Shown: positions 28,620-40,396 of the stretch, in pieces
Layout: the number at the start of each line of letters is the position of its first letter
How positions within the stretch are numbered: position 1 is the first letter of the stretch
DNA from: Diabrotica undecimpunctata
Lineage: Eukaryota; Arthropoda; Insecta; Coleoptera; Chrysomelidae
Direction of reading: 5' to 3'
Length of the DNA stretch: 64,000 nucleotides
NCBI RefSeq assembly: GCF_040954645.1
Contig: NC_092803.1
Span: 69,175,427-69,239,426, forward strand
The notes under the pieces: model-generated
What the model was told of the DNA's origin: nothing
Database searches by the model: none
The model's input: only the letters and a program-made list of their open reading frames with translations
Translations under genes and position numbers: made by a program

Positions 28620-30150
28620 TGCAAGCTGAGACATCTACTTCACATCGCGCGATTTGTGCAGTAGATGATACAACACCGATCAAACTGAGGGAACCAGAGA
28701 TGCGCATAAACCATCTTACTAAGGAGGAAAAAAGTGCACCTAGATGAGTAAACCTCTACACAGGCAACATCCCAATGAAGTCAGTCAAGACTATGTCGAC
28801 AGTATAGCGTCGAACTATTGGCTGACATCAGGAAAGATGTTCCCAGAAACGAAGCAAAAATTGTGCTTGACTTTTGGGTGGCACTTTCTGTCTGTGGACG
28901 CGGACTATAATTTTAGTGATTTTTTATATAAGCTTGTCTGTATTTTCAATAAGGCATTTCCTTTAATTACAATTAAGTCCAAACATCTCAAACCCTGGAC
29001 TACCAAAGGTATCCTCATATCAGCCAAGATTATGCGTTCACTACTGTACATCAAGAAATTCACTACCAATGTCTTTGTCACTGAATATATCTCCAAGTAC
29101 AGAGGAACTTATCTAAAACTTATCGAAATAGCTAAAAAAATGTACTGTAAGAATCGTCTGGGAAACTCTAAAAATGCTGCAAGGGAAACTTGGTCAATAA
29201 TAAACTATCTTCAAAGTAAAACTAACAACGAGTTAGAGAAAATGATACTGACTTTAGTCATAAAAGTATTGTATGTGGAGTACCACAAGGTTCAATACTG
29301 GGTCCCCTACTTTTCCTTATCTTTATAAATAACATCTCTAACTTTAAAATTGATGGAAAAATTTTTGCTGATGACACCAGTATTACCTGGAGGAACTCTA
29401 ATATTGCAACTCTTCATGTAATTATAACTTCTGATCTACTTAAAATAAAAACCTGGTTCGGCTCTAATTTACCCTCTTTTAACGTGGATAAGACAGTAGC
29501 ATTATCCTACAAAGGAACTCTTCAATCCTTTCTTCTTAATAACAACCAGATCAGTTGATTCTGTAAAATTTCTTGGTATTTTTATAGACAGCAACCTTAA
29601 ATGGTCCCTTTATATCGATTTGTTAACTAAGAAACTAGCCTCAGCCTGCTATGCAATAAGATCTGTTTCGAAGGAAATCGAAGCAACCGAGGAAATCTGA
29701 AGTAGAATAACACATTACAGGAACTGCTTCAAAAATCACGGGATTTTAACTCTTCCTCTCTATAAGTATATTCTAGAAACTGTTTGCTTAATTCGTATAA
29801 ACACCTACGTGTTTTCCCAGCAAAACCTACTCCGCCAGATATTCAAGCTTTGATGTGTATTTACCGATCCCGTCCACCGAGTTAATAAAGAAATCTATAT
29901 TATATTCCGCATAAAAATTATACAACCATCTCTCTTTGCAACTTAAATCTACAACTTCTTTCCTTAAGTTTCGTAAATTGACAAACGGCTACCTATCTAA
30001 AAGACCATATTATATAGTGGAAGAGTATCTGAACGAATAACTAAGAAATTACAGCACATTTAGGTGCAAGCAACAAAATATTTTTATATACAGATTGAAC
30101 GAATTTAAAACGGAACATACGAAATCAATGTATTTCGGCTCAACTCCGCT
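28620..30150 (+). pseudogene. CR1-like LINE polyprotein remnant
   Basis: 28880-29250 encodes a pre-RT linker (PWTTKGILISAKIMRSLLYI, YCKNRLGNSKNAARETWSII). It then jumps to CGVPQGSILGPLLFLIFINN (29275 onward), FADDTSITW with the catalytic Asp pair, and a thumb region (FLGIFIDSNLKWSLYI near 29570). The segment between the linker and VPQGS is deleted, and stops and frameshifts follow. The order fits a CR1/L2-type LINE. The sequence just before 28880 is not assigned. Confidence 0.7.
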
Positions 30151-30331
30151 CTAGGTGGTAGGCCAACAAAAGGTTGTCAAATAATTATATTATAAAAATC
30201 CAATACTTCAGCGGGCTGCTGGATTCTGAATTCATTCAAGAACAAGTCAAAACTCCACCCAAATAGGTTGCCTAGAATCACTGTGAAAACTAGACTACAC
30301 AAGCAGTTATTATGCTGTCAAACCACTTATC

Positions 30332-32882
30332 GCTTCCTTATAGTCCAAGAGATAGAGCCGAAATTTTGAACTGATCAGTAATATGACATTTCTCTATTGG
30401 AATATATTCATTGTAACTGGGTTAAGACTTTGCCTTACAGACGGACGCCCCTCGTGGTACAGGGGGTGGCTATACAGGGATGAAGTTGTAATTTTTTTCA
30501 GAAAAATTAACGATCGATAATATGGCTGAAAATTTGCCCAGAGTAAGATCTTGGTATAACCAGACGAAGTCCCAAAGGGCGAAAGCGAGAGTGGATACAT
30601 AAGGGGTGGCGGACAGGGGTGAAATTGCAATTTTTTGGGGAAAAATTAACGATAAGTAATATGTCCGCCATTTTCATGGCTCATTATTTAGCCCCTAAAA
30701 ACTCTAAATCCAAAAGGGCGGACAGCTGGGTTGGTACAGAGAGCCATAAAACGGGGTCAAATGTACCACTTGCCTGCCCATTTTAGGTCTCGGTAACAAT
30801 TTTCAAACTGATTTTATTATGATATTTTTATACTTTTATATTATAATATTTTTTATATTTTTTTATATTTATATTTTTATATTATTATATTTTTTTATAT
30901 ATATTTTGAAAATTTGTATGCTCACTTCTGTTACTATTTTGAGAAGCGTCAAGTAGAGATTTCCTTAAAAGTTTCCAAAAAAATTTCCGTAAATGAAAAT
31001 TTTCGTAATTTTTTGAGGTAAAATCTAATTTATAGAATCCTTTCGATTTTCTGTAAGTTATACCATGATTTTTTTCCAAAAATTTTCAAACGATTTTTAC
31101 GATAAGAAAAAAAAATTAGAAAAACTTTTCTAAAACATTTGATAAAACTCTACGTCATCGTCTGAATCTTTTATAGAATATTTTGTAGTTTTAAAATGAT
31201 ATTATGATAATGTTTTTTTTTCAAACTAAAGTCATATTTACTTTACAAATCACATTTTTTTCTTAAATATAAATATTTTACGAATTAATTTTTAATTGAA
31301 TAAATGTTTGATATTTGATATTTTATTAAATTAAAGTAATTTTATAATGTTAACTATTAAATATTTTTGGTATAACAAATAGTAATTTTACTTATTTTTT
31401 ATTACAATAAAAAGGTTTTTAAATTTATATTGCATAAATAATGGTTGTTCAGATATAAGAAAAATTTGATTTATTATTACATTAATAATCAAATGCAAAA
31501 TATATTATTTCTATTTATCAATAGGTAAAATTAAATTTGTAGAATTCCTTTAACATTTTACAAATAATTATTAATAAAAATCAATTTAATAGTGGAATTA
31601 TCAATTTTTTAAGTTTTGAAATTTACTTTGTACTTAGATATTTTCAATATTTTTTTTAACTTTCAAATTGATTGAATTTTTTTTTCATAAGTTAATTATA
31701 ATTTTACAAATTCTGTTTGGACATTAATTTTGCATCACTATTATTTTAAAATATTAAAATAATAATGATGCGCGTTCCATTTAGATCAGTAATTCTAGAC
31801 GCATGCGCTAAATGTAATAAGTATCAAGATGCTTTTATCCAACTTGATGAAACTGACTTCGATTGTAATGAAGTTTTTGAAACCTTAGAAACTTTCATAT
31901 GTCACTTATATGGAACAGGACTGACGAGAACAATTCCAAAAAGAAAAGTAAACGATGTCAGATTTTCACTATTTAACCGGCAGTATAAGTTGCATGATAT
32001 GAACGAGCCTTTAAAAAAAAAACTAAAAAATTTCGATGCTTCAAGCTTACCACCATGTCAAGATGAATTACACCAACATCTACTGCGAGCCCATTATATT
32101 TCAAATATTTGGACAAATGCTCATAAAAAAAGTACCAACAGAATTGATTGTTGAAGAACATGGTTGGGAGTTTGAAGATGAAACATATAAATTCAAATGG
32201 TTTAGTGGACCTCAGATGCCAGAATCAATTCGAGAAGTAGTGATTGAAAATGAAGCAGATAATGAATGTGATATTATTATTAAGTTTTTCTAAATTTTTT
32301 TTTCTTATCGGAAAAATCGTTTGAAAATTTTTGGAAAAATTCATGGTATAACTGACAGAAAATCGAAAGGATTCTACAAATTAGATTTTACCTCAAAAAA
32401 TTACAAAAATTTTCATTAACGGAAATTTGTTTGGAAAATTTTGAGGAAAACTCTACTTGACGCTTTTCAGAATAGTAACAGAAGTGAGCATACAAATTTT
32501 CAAATCAATCGGTATAAAAATATCATAATAAAATCAGTTTGAAAATTGTTACCGAGACCTAAAATGCGCAGGCAAGTGGTACATTTGACCCCGTTTTATC
32601 TTTTGGATTTGGAGTTTTTAGGGGCTAAATAATGAGCCATGAAAATGGCGGACATATTACTTATCGTTAATTTTTCCCCAAAAAATTGCAATTTCATCCC
32701 TGTCCGCCACCCCTTATGTATCCACTCTCGCATCCGCCCTTTGGGATTTCGTCTAGTTATACCAAGATCTTACTCTGGGCAAATTTTCAGCCATATTATC
32801 GATCGTTAATTTTTCCGAAAAAAATTACAACTTCATCAAACTTCAAAATTTCGGCTCTATCTCTCCGACTATTAGGCAAGCT
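30332..32882. mobile_element. Long-armed fold-back element carrying a gene fragment
   Basis: The left arm at about 30332-31125 and the right arm at 32288-32882 are inverted copies over 550 bp or more. Shared blocks include GAGATAGAGCCGAAATTTT, TTGCCCAGAGTAAGATCTTG, GGCGGACATATTAC (inverse on the left) and GTTACCGAGACCT. The right arm lacks about 120 bp between its outer end and the TTCATC block. The central 1.1 kb holds a frameshifted gene fragment. The left arm abuts the CR1-like remnant. A 33-bp inverted match outside the arms (30092-30124 and 33019-33051) suggests that the duplication reaches further. Confidence 0.75.
31765..32293 (+). pseudogene. Frameshifted transposon-borne gene fragment of unknown function
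   Basis: 31765-32154 encodes 129 residues including FETLETFICHLYGTG and FDASSLPPCQDELHQHLLRA. A second frame, open to 32293, continues with EEHGWEFEDETYKFKWFSGP and an acidic C-terminus. A run of seven A at about 32125 marks the likely frameshift. The CHLYG, then SSLPPC..L.QH..RA, then GW pattern is one I recognise from uncharacterised proteins repeated across insect and cnidarian genomes. Its function is unknown to me. It sits between the fold-back arms and was probably captured or is the element's own remnant. Confidence 0.6.
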
Positions 32883-33051
32883 CCTCTTTCCTTTAAAGGA
32901 GACAGATAGTTGAACGATATTTTATACAATGTCTATCACCGGGTATGGATTTATTTTTGTCCAAGTTTTATATTGGTCCACTATTTCAAATGCAGTTCAA
33001 ACAGACATATATTAAATTGTATGTTCCGTTTTAAATTCGTTCAATCTGTAT

Positions 33052-33241
33052 ATTTGGGTAACACATGCAGCAGCTTAAACATATTCGTAAACTAGTTGGT
33101 AAGGTTTTATTATGCAATTTGCAATTTAGTGAATTTTATAATGGATTGTATATATATTTTTTTTATTTAAACATAGAGAACCCACATCAACCACCAAGGG
33201 TTATTAGTGGGGGGACATACACAGTAGTACAGTTTGATAAA
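33052..33241. other. Short unassigned spacer
   Basis: Sequence between the fold-back region and the end of the LINE tail. It may include the LINE 3' UTR. Confidence 0.4.
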
Positions 33242-33559
33242 TTAAAGTTTATTATAAATGTTTATGTCTTTTAGAAACTGCAATAAATCCGAGATATTTG
33301 TCGTCAGCGCACTTCTCAGGTTTCCACTAATTCCTCGGCATGTTCTCTGAGGTTGGAACTGCGGACAGTCGATTATCAGATGCTTCACGGTGAGTTGAGT
33401 AGAGCAGTAGGTACAAATAATCGGAGCTGGTTCTTTATTTAGAAGGTGTTGGTATGTAAGTATTGTGTGGCCGATTCGAAGACGATTTACGATTACTTGA
33501 TCTCTTCTTTTTCCTTGTTGTGGTAGGCTGGCGTCTATTCGAGGCTTTATTGTTTTCAA
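33242..33559 (-). pseudogene. LINE pol C-terminal tail
   Basis: 105 residues with KRRDQVIVNRLRIGHTILTY, a C-x2-C pair and LTVKHLIIDCPQF. Same domain as at 100-303 in the other LINE, ending at a stop at 33242. Confidence 0.75.
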
Positions 33560-34281
33560 TTTAGAGTCTGTTGCGTCCCAGGTTGCTTGCCATAAATTTA
33601 TTATATGATTTATGGACTGTCGTTTATGGTCGGGTTGGGGATATTTAGTAATTTCTGGAACAGTTTCATTTCTGATGGATTATAACGCCAATTGATCAAC
33701 TTCCTCGTTGCCTTTAATGCCAATGTGTGAAGGTATCCAGATAAATGTAACCTTTTTATTTATATGGTGTAGTGCATTAAGTTTATTTCTTATGTTTTGT
33801 GCAATAGGATGGCTAGGGAAAAGTTGAATTCCATGAATTGCGCTGAGTGAATTTGTGATGATTAAAATATTATTTTCAGTCGTTAAAGAGGAGTTTTTGA
33901 TAGCTTCTCATATCGCTGTGGTTTCCCCGGTGTAAATACTGCAGTGCTGTGGAATTCTAATGGCATATTTGTAATTTTTATTTGTGAAGGCTATTCTCAG
34001 TTTTTGATGTATCTGTGTATATTATGTGGTGATTTGGATACTTCTCCATAATTTCTTTGAATGCATTAATGATAAGGTTAGGATTTGTGGTATTTTTTGG
34101 GTACTGCGTTAAAGTTAAATCGGTAATAGGTAAGGGGGTAAGCCATGGAGGAAAGTCTAATTTTGTGGTTATGGATAATTTGAATTCATTGCAATTGAAT
34201 CCTTCATGAATGAATTGAATTCATTGCTCAGAATATAATGAGTGCTTTTTGTTATAAGATATTCTTGCTGTATAATTTAAA

Positions 34282-35152
34282 CTAAGTAGATGTCGTCTTA
34301 GATGTAGAGGGGGTTCTCTTGATATTACTTGTAAGCTGCTTACAGGAGTGGTTCTGAAAGCACCGACTGCTAATCTTAGAGCTGTTTTTTTTAATTGTGT
34401 TAAGGTTTTTTAGGAATGTTTTAATTGCTGTATCGTAGCATATTGCAACGTAGTCCAGTTTACTGCGAATAATTGATTTGTAGAGGCTAATCAGAATACT
34501 AGAATCAGCTCCCCATATATTACTGGATAGAATTTTCAGCAAGTTTACTCTATTTTGACAAGTTAGTTGTAAATTCGTAATGTGGGTTTTCCAGTTTAAT
34601 TTGTAATCAAACGTTAGGCCCAATATTTTGACCGTTAAATATTACCGAAACAGGAATGGTATTCTTACGTTTGCTGAATACTGTGTAATGTGTCTTATTA
34701 GTTGAAAAGAGGAAGCCTGTTTTGGAAGACAATTCTTCGATTTTGTATAGAAGTTTCTGTAGTATTTTAGCCCCAGATGTAATATTTTTGCATTTAATAT
34801 AGACAACTAAATCATCAGAGTACAAGTTTGCTTTTATAGGAGGCGTCATTGTATTTATTACGTCGTTAAATGCAATTAAAAATAAAGTTTTGCTTAAAAT
34901 AGAACCTTGTGGAACACCGTTGTCGAGTATTCTAGTGGTAGAGGTGTATCCATTTACTCTTACTTGTATTTCCCTTTTATTCAGAAAGGTTTTTATAAAC
35001 GCAAGCATATGTCCTTGAACTCCCCATTTATCAAGTTTATTTAATATGAGGTATCTCCATGTTGTGTCGAAAGCTTTATTCACATCAAAAAAGACTAGTA
35101 TAATTTTCTGATCTAGTAAGAATGCATCATAAATAGTTGATTCAAGTGCCAC
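34282..35152 (-). pseudogene. LINE reverse transcriptase
   Basis: 35152-34607 has FFDVNKAFDTTWRYL, DNGVPQGSILSKTLFLIAFN and YSDDLVVYIK, the palm motifs with catalytic Asp pairs. 34623-34282 overlaps in another frame and gives the thumb (MGLTFDYKLNWKTHI, then SKLDYVA). A frameshift therefore separates palm and thumb. Upstream palm sequence continues in broken form to about 35500. Confidence 0.85.
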
Positions 35153-36072
35153 TAAGTTGTCGTTAGCAGATCTTCCTTGTTAAAAACCACTTTGGACTGT
35201 GGTCAGGAGATTTTTATTTCCTAGATACCATGTAAGCCTGTAATTTAAAATCTTCTCGAGAAGTTTACACATGTTCAGGTGAGGGAAATAGGACGGTTAG
35301 ATGTGGGACAATCTTTTGGATTGTATTGTTTATAAATTGGGATTATAATAGCTTTGGTCCAATTATCAGGAAAGTAATGATTTAAAAAGATGTGATTAAA
35401 GATGTCTAAAAGCATCTTTTTGCCTTTTCGGGGAAGATTTTTTAAAAATATTGATGGAATATCATCAGGACCTGGGGATATGGTTTTTAAGTTTAAAAGA
35501 GAAAAATCTAATTCTTGGGTTTATTTATGAGAGGGATCTGGTTGCGAATTTTGATGTCTATAGATTCTGTGGTAATCTTGTGTGTAGAAAAGATCGGATC
35601 TAGTACAGAATCGCTAGAGTTTTTTTGAAATACGTCTACTAGAATTTCAGGAATTTCAGGAGATAATTTGGTTATTATATGAAAGTGCATTTATTGAGTA
35701 AGGTAAACTTGATCCTTTTATTTTCTTTATTTTGTTTCAAATTATATTTGCTGGGGTAGATGTTTTAATGTTACTAACATATTTAATCCAGATCTCCTTC
35801 TTACTCTTTTTTATTAAAAATCGTGTACTAGCTCTCAATCTCCTAAATGTTATTAGGTTTTCCTCTGTTTAGGCGTGCTTGCTAGCAGCCAAGGCCCGAG
35901 AGCTTTCTTGATTCCACTAAGGTACCGGTTGCCTTTTACACGGTTTAGTTTTTCCTACAAATGTAGATGCACAATTTAAGATAATGTTGTTAAAGTCCGT
36001 GACGGTTTTGTGAATGTCATTTGTTATCTCATAATTTTCCATCTCGTCTTCCAAGTATTTTTGAAAAAGGTC

Positions 36073-36474
36073 CTAGTTTGCTGATTTTATTTTCCATCTT
36101 TGATATGCATTCGGATTAAGAGGTTGGTTTGTCTCAATTGAGATAAGTAAGGGGAAGTGGTCACTGTCGTGCAGAGTTTTTGCTGTGTTCCATTGAAACA
36201 TGTGTGCTAGTGATGGGCTACACAGGGTCAGGTCAATTGCAGAGAACGACCCGTTATATGAATTGAGTCTTGTTGGCTTTCCAGTATTTAATAAGATTAA
36301 ATTTGATTTATTTGTGAGACTGTATAGAAGGTTGCCACATTTATCGATTTTTTGGCTACCCAATCCTGGGTGATGGCAGTTAAAATCGCCTAGAATTACT
36401 TTGGGAGGGGGTAATTTTTCTATGAGTACTGTTAGTTCATTTATGTCGTCTTGGTTAGGATGCGGTAAGTATAT
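36073..36474 (-). pseudogene. LINE endonuclease, C-terminal half
   Basis: The reading includes VILGDFNCHHPG near 36400, then SAIDLTLCSPSL and HDSDHFPLLISI, the GDFN and SDHxP motifs of the AP-endonuclease fold. The upstream half of the domain lies on the other side of the Gypsy insertion. Confidence 0.8.
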
Positions 36475-36878
36475 TGTTACGTAAAAATATGAGTCATAGT
36501 TTTAACCTGTAAACATGTTTTTATTTACATGTTTATGTTTTAGATTTTACGAGAGGCTTCTATTTACCTGAAGGGACCTTCCAGAAACGGTCGAGCCGAT
36601 GTAAAAAAATACCCGTTTGCCTTACCGTTATAATTTCGCCGCTAATCAAGAAGGCTGTCGATGGTTCTAGCGTGAAGGCAATGGCATATATTAACAGGAC
36701 ATTTTATTTGGAAGGGACAGTTAATTCTGAAGAGCCGCGGCCGCGATTTTAATTGTTACGCTCGCCTTTAAATAAATTATGTATTTTTAGTGATAAATAA
36801 ATTAATATAAGTTATCGTGCTTTTTTAATAAATTAAAATAAGAACCTTTTAATAAAGACATAAATAAATTTCACAACA
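36475..36878 (+). repeat. Gypsy 5' LTR
   Basis: 404 bp, TGTTAC...ACAACA. It holds AATAAA-type signals near its end. The ATAT before it matches the ATAT after the 3' LTR. Confidence 0.95.
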
Positions 36879-36880
36879 AA

Positions 36881-36898
36881 TGGTGTCAGAACAGTGGA
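36881..36898 (+). promoter_or_regulatory. Gypsy primer-binding site
   Basis: TGGTGTCAGAACAGTGGA begins two bases after the LTR. A leading TGG pairs with the CCA end of a host tRNA. The tRNA is not identified here. Confidence 0.75.
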
Positions 36899-36955
36899 AT
36901 ACTTAAGATAAATTGCGAAAAAAAATTACAAGTGAATATAAAATAATTTGTGAAA

Positions 36956-38260
36956 ATGGCTACGATTTATGAGCTGACAGTGACTAATTTAAGAAGACAT
37001 CTTGAAGACAGAGAATTAGCGTCTACCGGAAAAAAGGCTAAGTTAGTCCAACGACTAAAGAACGCTTTGCTAGAAGAAGGACTAGATCCAGAGACTTATA
37101 TATTTGAAGATGCTGTCCTCTCGTCGATTTCGAAAGTTTCTGGTGATGTAGCCAAAGTTTCTGGTGACATCGCATCATTAGAGAACAAAGTTTCCGGTGA
37201 TATCGCATCATTAGAGAACAAAGTTTCTGGCGATATTTCGAAAGTTTCCGGCGACATCGCTTCTTTAGAAAGCAAAGTTTCTAACCAGATTTCTTCTCTG
37301 GAAAGCAAAGTTTCTGCTAACATCTCTAAAGTCACTTCTGAGATGACTGCTCTTGACGATAGAGTGACTTCGTTAAAAAACCAAGTTGCTGCCGATATGT
37401 TGGCCTTCGAAGAAAAGATATGGAAGGAGATGGAAAAGAAGCTGGAGGAAACAGGGACAGCAGAGAGAAGAAACAATCCGATTACAGTGGAGATAAAAGA
37501 AGACGAGACGAAATGTAAGTTGGAGACACGGCCGAAATTTGAAGGAAGTGGAGGTTCTATTCATGTTAAAGTCCCAACTTTCGACGGAAAATCATCATGG
37601 AACAACTACATGAAACAGTTCGAATCAGCCGCAAGAGCGACTGGATGGTCTGAAAAAGAAAAGGCGGTAAACCTGACTATCGCTCTTCGAGGAGATGCCT
37701 TAGATGTGCTTCAGACCATAGCCGTAGAGGAGACCGATGATTTCGAACAACTGAAGAAGAGGTTAAATATGCGATATGGCCACGAACATTTGGAGCATGT
37801 ATATCAGTCGCAGCTTAAAAATCGTAGACAGAAGAAAGATGAGGCTCTTCAAGAATATGAGGTAGATATTGCCAGATTAGTACGATATGCTTATCCAACA
37901 GCTCCCGAAGACATGATGGAAAAATTGGCCGTTCAAACGTTTATTGATGGTCTTCGTGATCATGAAATGCAGAGAACACTACGATTAGCTCGTCACAAGA
38001 CGCTGGTTGATGTCTTATCCGCCGCCCTCGACTACAAGTCAGCTACGCAGGCCTCTGGCGGGTACAGTAAAGTTAGAACTGTAAAAGAGGAAGAAGATGA
38101 AGATAAACTTGACCAGCTTGTTAATATGATGAAAAGCATGGCATACAAGAAAACGAAGACCATCAGATGCTGGAATTGTGGCGAAATAGGACACGTGCAA
38201 AGCTCCTGTAAGCACCCTAGGTACGACGCAAATCAAGAAACTCACCATCAGGAAAACTAG
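36956..38260 (+). CDS. gag: Gypsy gag with SAP-like domain, coiled coil and zinc knuckle
   Basis: 434 residues from ATG 36956 to TAG 38258-38260; an upstream in-frame GTG at 36950 is not used. Residues about 4-45 form a SAP-like helix pair (LTVTNLRRHLEDRELASTGK), a DNA/RNA-binding fold. Residues about 55-125 are an 11-residue repeat (KVSGDIASLEN and variants) that predicts a long coiled coil. The middle contains a retrotransposon gag core (WNNYMKQFESAARATGW onward). Residues near 405-418 are a CCHC knuckle (CWNCGEIGHVQSSC). Gag would assemble the particle and bind element RNA. This frame is fully open. Confidence 0.9.
   Translation: MATIYELTVTNLRRHLEDRELASTGKKAKLVQRLKNALLEEGLDPETYIFEDAVLSSISKVSGDVAKVSGDIASLENKVSGDIASLENKVSGDISKVSGDIASLESKVSNQISSLESKVSANISKVTSEMTALDDRVTSLKNQVAADMLAFEEKIWKEMEKKLEETGTAERRNNPITVEIKEDETKCKLETRPKFEGSGGSIHVKVPTFDGKSSWNNYMKQFESAARATGWSEKEKAVNLTIALRGDALDVLQTIAVEETDDFEQLKKRLNMRYGHEHLEHVYQSQLKNRRQKKDEALQEYEVDIARLVRYAYPTAPEDMMEKLAVQTFIDGLRDHEMQRTLRLARHKTLVDVLSAALDYKSATQASGGYSKVRTVKEEEDEDKLDQLVNMMKSMAYKKTKTIRCWNCGEIGHVQSSCKHPRYDANQETHHQEN
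37122..37334 (+). repeat. Coding tandem repeat in gag
   Basis: Repeats of 33 bp and shorter units such as AAAGTTTCTGGTGA. They encode KVSGDIASLEN-type hendecads of the coiled coil. Confidence 0.85.
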
Positions 38261-38276
38261 AACGGGTCAGCCTTAG

Positions 38277-40283
38277 GGGGGCAGCTTCGACCCAGAACTT
38301 TTCCAAACTCTCATACTAATAGCTTCTTTGAAATGTCGTGAAGATAGTGTATATGTAGATGGAGACATAAATGGTAAAAAGCATACGTTGTTGGTGGATA
38401 CCGGAGCGACCAGAACCATTATACGCCCGACAGTTATAAACAGCCGAAAGAAACTGTTACCAACGAGGTTGCGACTTCGGACCGCTACAGGTGAAAATGC
38501 CAACATTCATGGAGAAATCCAGGTACAATTGGGAATTGGAGCAGAAAAGTTTGTCCATACTGTTATAGTTGCTGACATCGAAGAGGATGTTATATTAGGA
38601 ATGGACGTAATGAATATGCATGGATTCCAATTGGATTTTAAGAATAAGGTAATCAAAGTTGGCAACGAGGAAGTATTTCTCCATCCACATAATGACAACA
38701 CTGTGCAAGCAGCCATTAAAGAAGATACAGTCGTGCCTGCGAGAAGCGAAACGATCATAGTAGCGCGGCTACAGGGAATTGTGGACGAAGGGAGACCTGT
38801 TATGATGGAGCCTTGGAACCACGACGATGAGGTTGGCCGTGGAATCATAATTGGAAAGGAATTGGTGACTTTGGCTAAGGAAATTCCTGTGAGGCTTATC
38901 AATGTCAATGACTACCCAGTGACCATCAAGAAAGAGACAAAGGTAGGAACTTGTGTACCTGTGACATCCATAATCCGTCAGGCGACAACATCTGATAATG
39001 CCAACGACAAATTCGACCAAATGGTTGCAGTTGCAGGACAGTCTCTAAATCAGATGGAGAAAAGGAAATTAAGGGAATTTCTTCGGCAGTATCGTGATAT
39101 TTTCGTACCGAAAGGAGGAAAGACGGGAAGAACTACCGTTGTTAAGCATAAAATTGATACTGGTAATGCTAAGCCAATTCGTCAAACAGCTCGACGATTA
39201 CCACAGGCGAGAAGAGAGGAAGCTGAAACGATTGTTCAGGAAATGAAGAAAGACGGGGTGATAGAACCTTCTACGAGCCCATGGGTCTCTCCGGTGGTCC
39301 TGGTTAAGAAGAAAGACGGAACGACGAGGTTCTGTGTGGATTACCGTTTGCTGAACAACGTTACCAAGAAAGATAGTTTTCCTCTGCCTCGGATCGATGA
39401 CACATTGGACACATTGGCTGGAAGTAAATTGTTTTCTACTTTGGATTTGAAGTCTGGATACTGGCAGGTAGAAATGGACCCAGTAGATAAAGAAAAGACA
39501 GCCTTCACCACAGGATCTGGATTGTGGCAATTCAACGTTATGTCATTTGGACTCTGTAATGCTCCTGCGACATTTGAGAGGCTTATGGAAAATGTGTTGA
39601 GAGGGTTATCTTGGAAAACATGCCTGGTTTATTTAGATGACATAATCGTCTTGGGGGAGACATTCGAAGATCATTTGAGGAATTTAGAAAACGTTTTTAA
39701 TCGACTTAAAGCTGCCCAATTGATGCTAAACCCCAAGAAGTGCCAGCTATTTCAAGGTAGAGTCAATTATCTGGGTCATATAGTCAGTAAAGAAGGAGTG
39801 GCCGTGGATAAGGGAAAAATAGATTCCATTAAGGAATGGCCAAAACCAACTGACAAACATCAAGTGAGAAGTTTTCTTGGACTATGTACTTACTACCGGA
39901 GGTTTATTAAGAAGTTTGCAGATATCGCTAAGCCATTAACGCGACTTACGGAGGAAGCAAGAGATTACCGCTGGGATACAGACTGCCAAAATGCCTTTGA
40001 GACCTTGAAAAAGCATTTAGTAACAGCACCAATTTTAGGCTATCCACTGCCAGAAGGAGAGTTCATCTTAGATACAGATGCAAGTAATGTGGGAATTGGA
40101 GGAGTGCTGTCTCAGATTCAAGGAGGACAGGAACGAGTCCTCGGATATTTTAGTAAAGTTCTTTCAAAACTACTACTACTACTAAGGATTTCCACAGTTT
40201 TCACTGTCTTCCTTCACTCAACCGTTTTCTCCAATTTTCCCTGTCATTCCAGTCTCCATCTCGCAGGGTTCTTTTCTCCATAG
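38277..40283 (+). pseudogene. pol: Gypsy pol, 5' part: protease, reverse transcriptase, start of RNase H
   Basis: The frame is +1 relative to gag and opens after a TAG at 38274-38276. Motifs in order are the protease active site LLVDTGATRTII, reverse-transcriptase FCVDYRLLNN, FGLCNAPATFERLM and VYLDDIIVLG, the connection FLGLCTYYRRFI, and the first RNase H motif FILDTDASNVGIGGVLSQ. The catalytic residues look intact. The natural frame ends at 40160-40170, where a foreign LINE tail enters. The last 40 or so residues before the stop at 40281 come from that insert. How pol is expressed past gag is unclear (see findings). Confidence 0.9.
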
Positions 40284-40396
40284 CCTCGTCGATTTCATCT
40301 CTGAATGACCTTCGGGGTCTTCCTCTCTTTCTTCTTCCAATCGGGCTCCATTCTGTGATTTTGTTTATCCAGCGTCCAGCATTTATCTTTCAAAAC
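40160..40396 (-). mobile_element. RTE-type LINE tail inserted in Gypsy pol
   Basis: TCTTTCAAAAC occurs at 40160-40170 and 40386-40396 as an 11-bp target duplication. Between them, read on the minus strand, is RWINKITEWSPIGRRKRGRP followed by a basic tail and a run of AGT triplets, the C-terminal tail of an endonuclease-reverse transcriptase with a microsatellite 3' end. The net 226 bp shifts the pol frame and adds stops. It is the third layer of nesting. Confidence 0.85.

Noticed and set aside
37122..37334. Non-coding minisatellite
   Set aside because: The repeat keeps the gag frame and encodes a regular coiled coil, so it is coding.
37096..37476. 126-residue minus-strand frame with SPETL repeats
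   Set aside because: It is antisense to the coiled-coil repeats of gag and has no support of its own.
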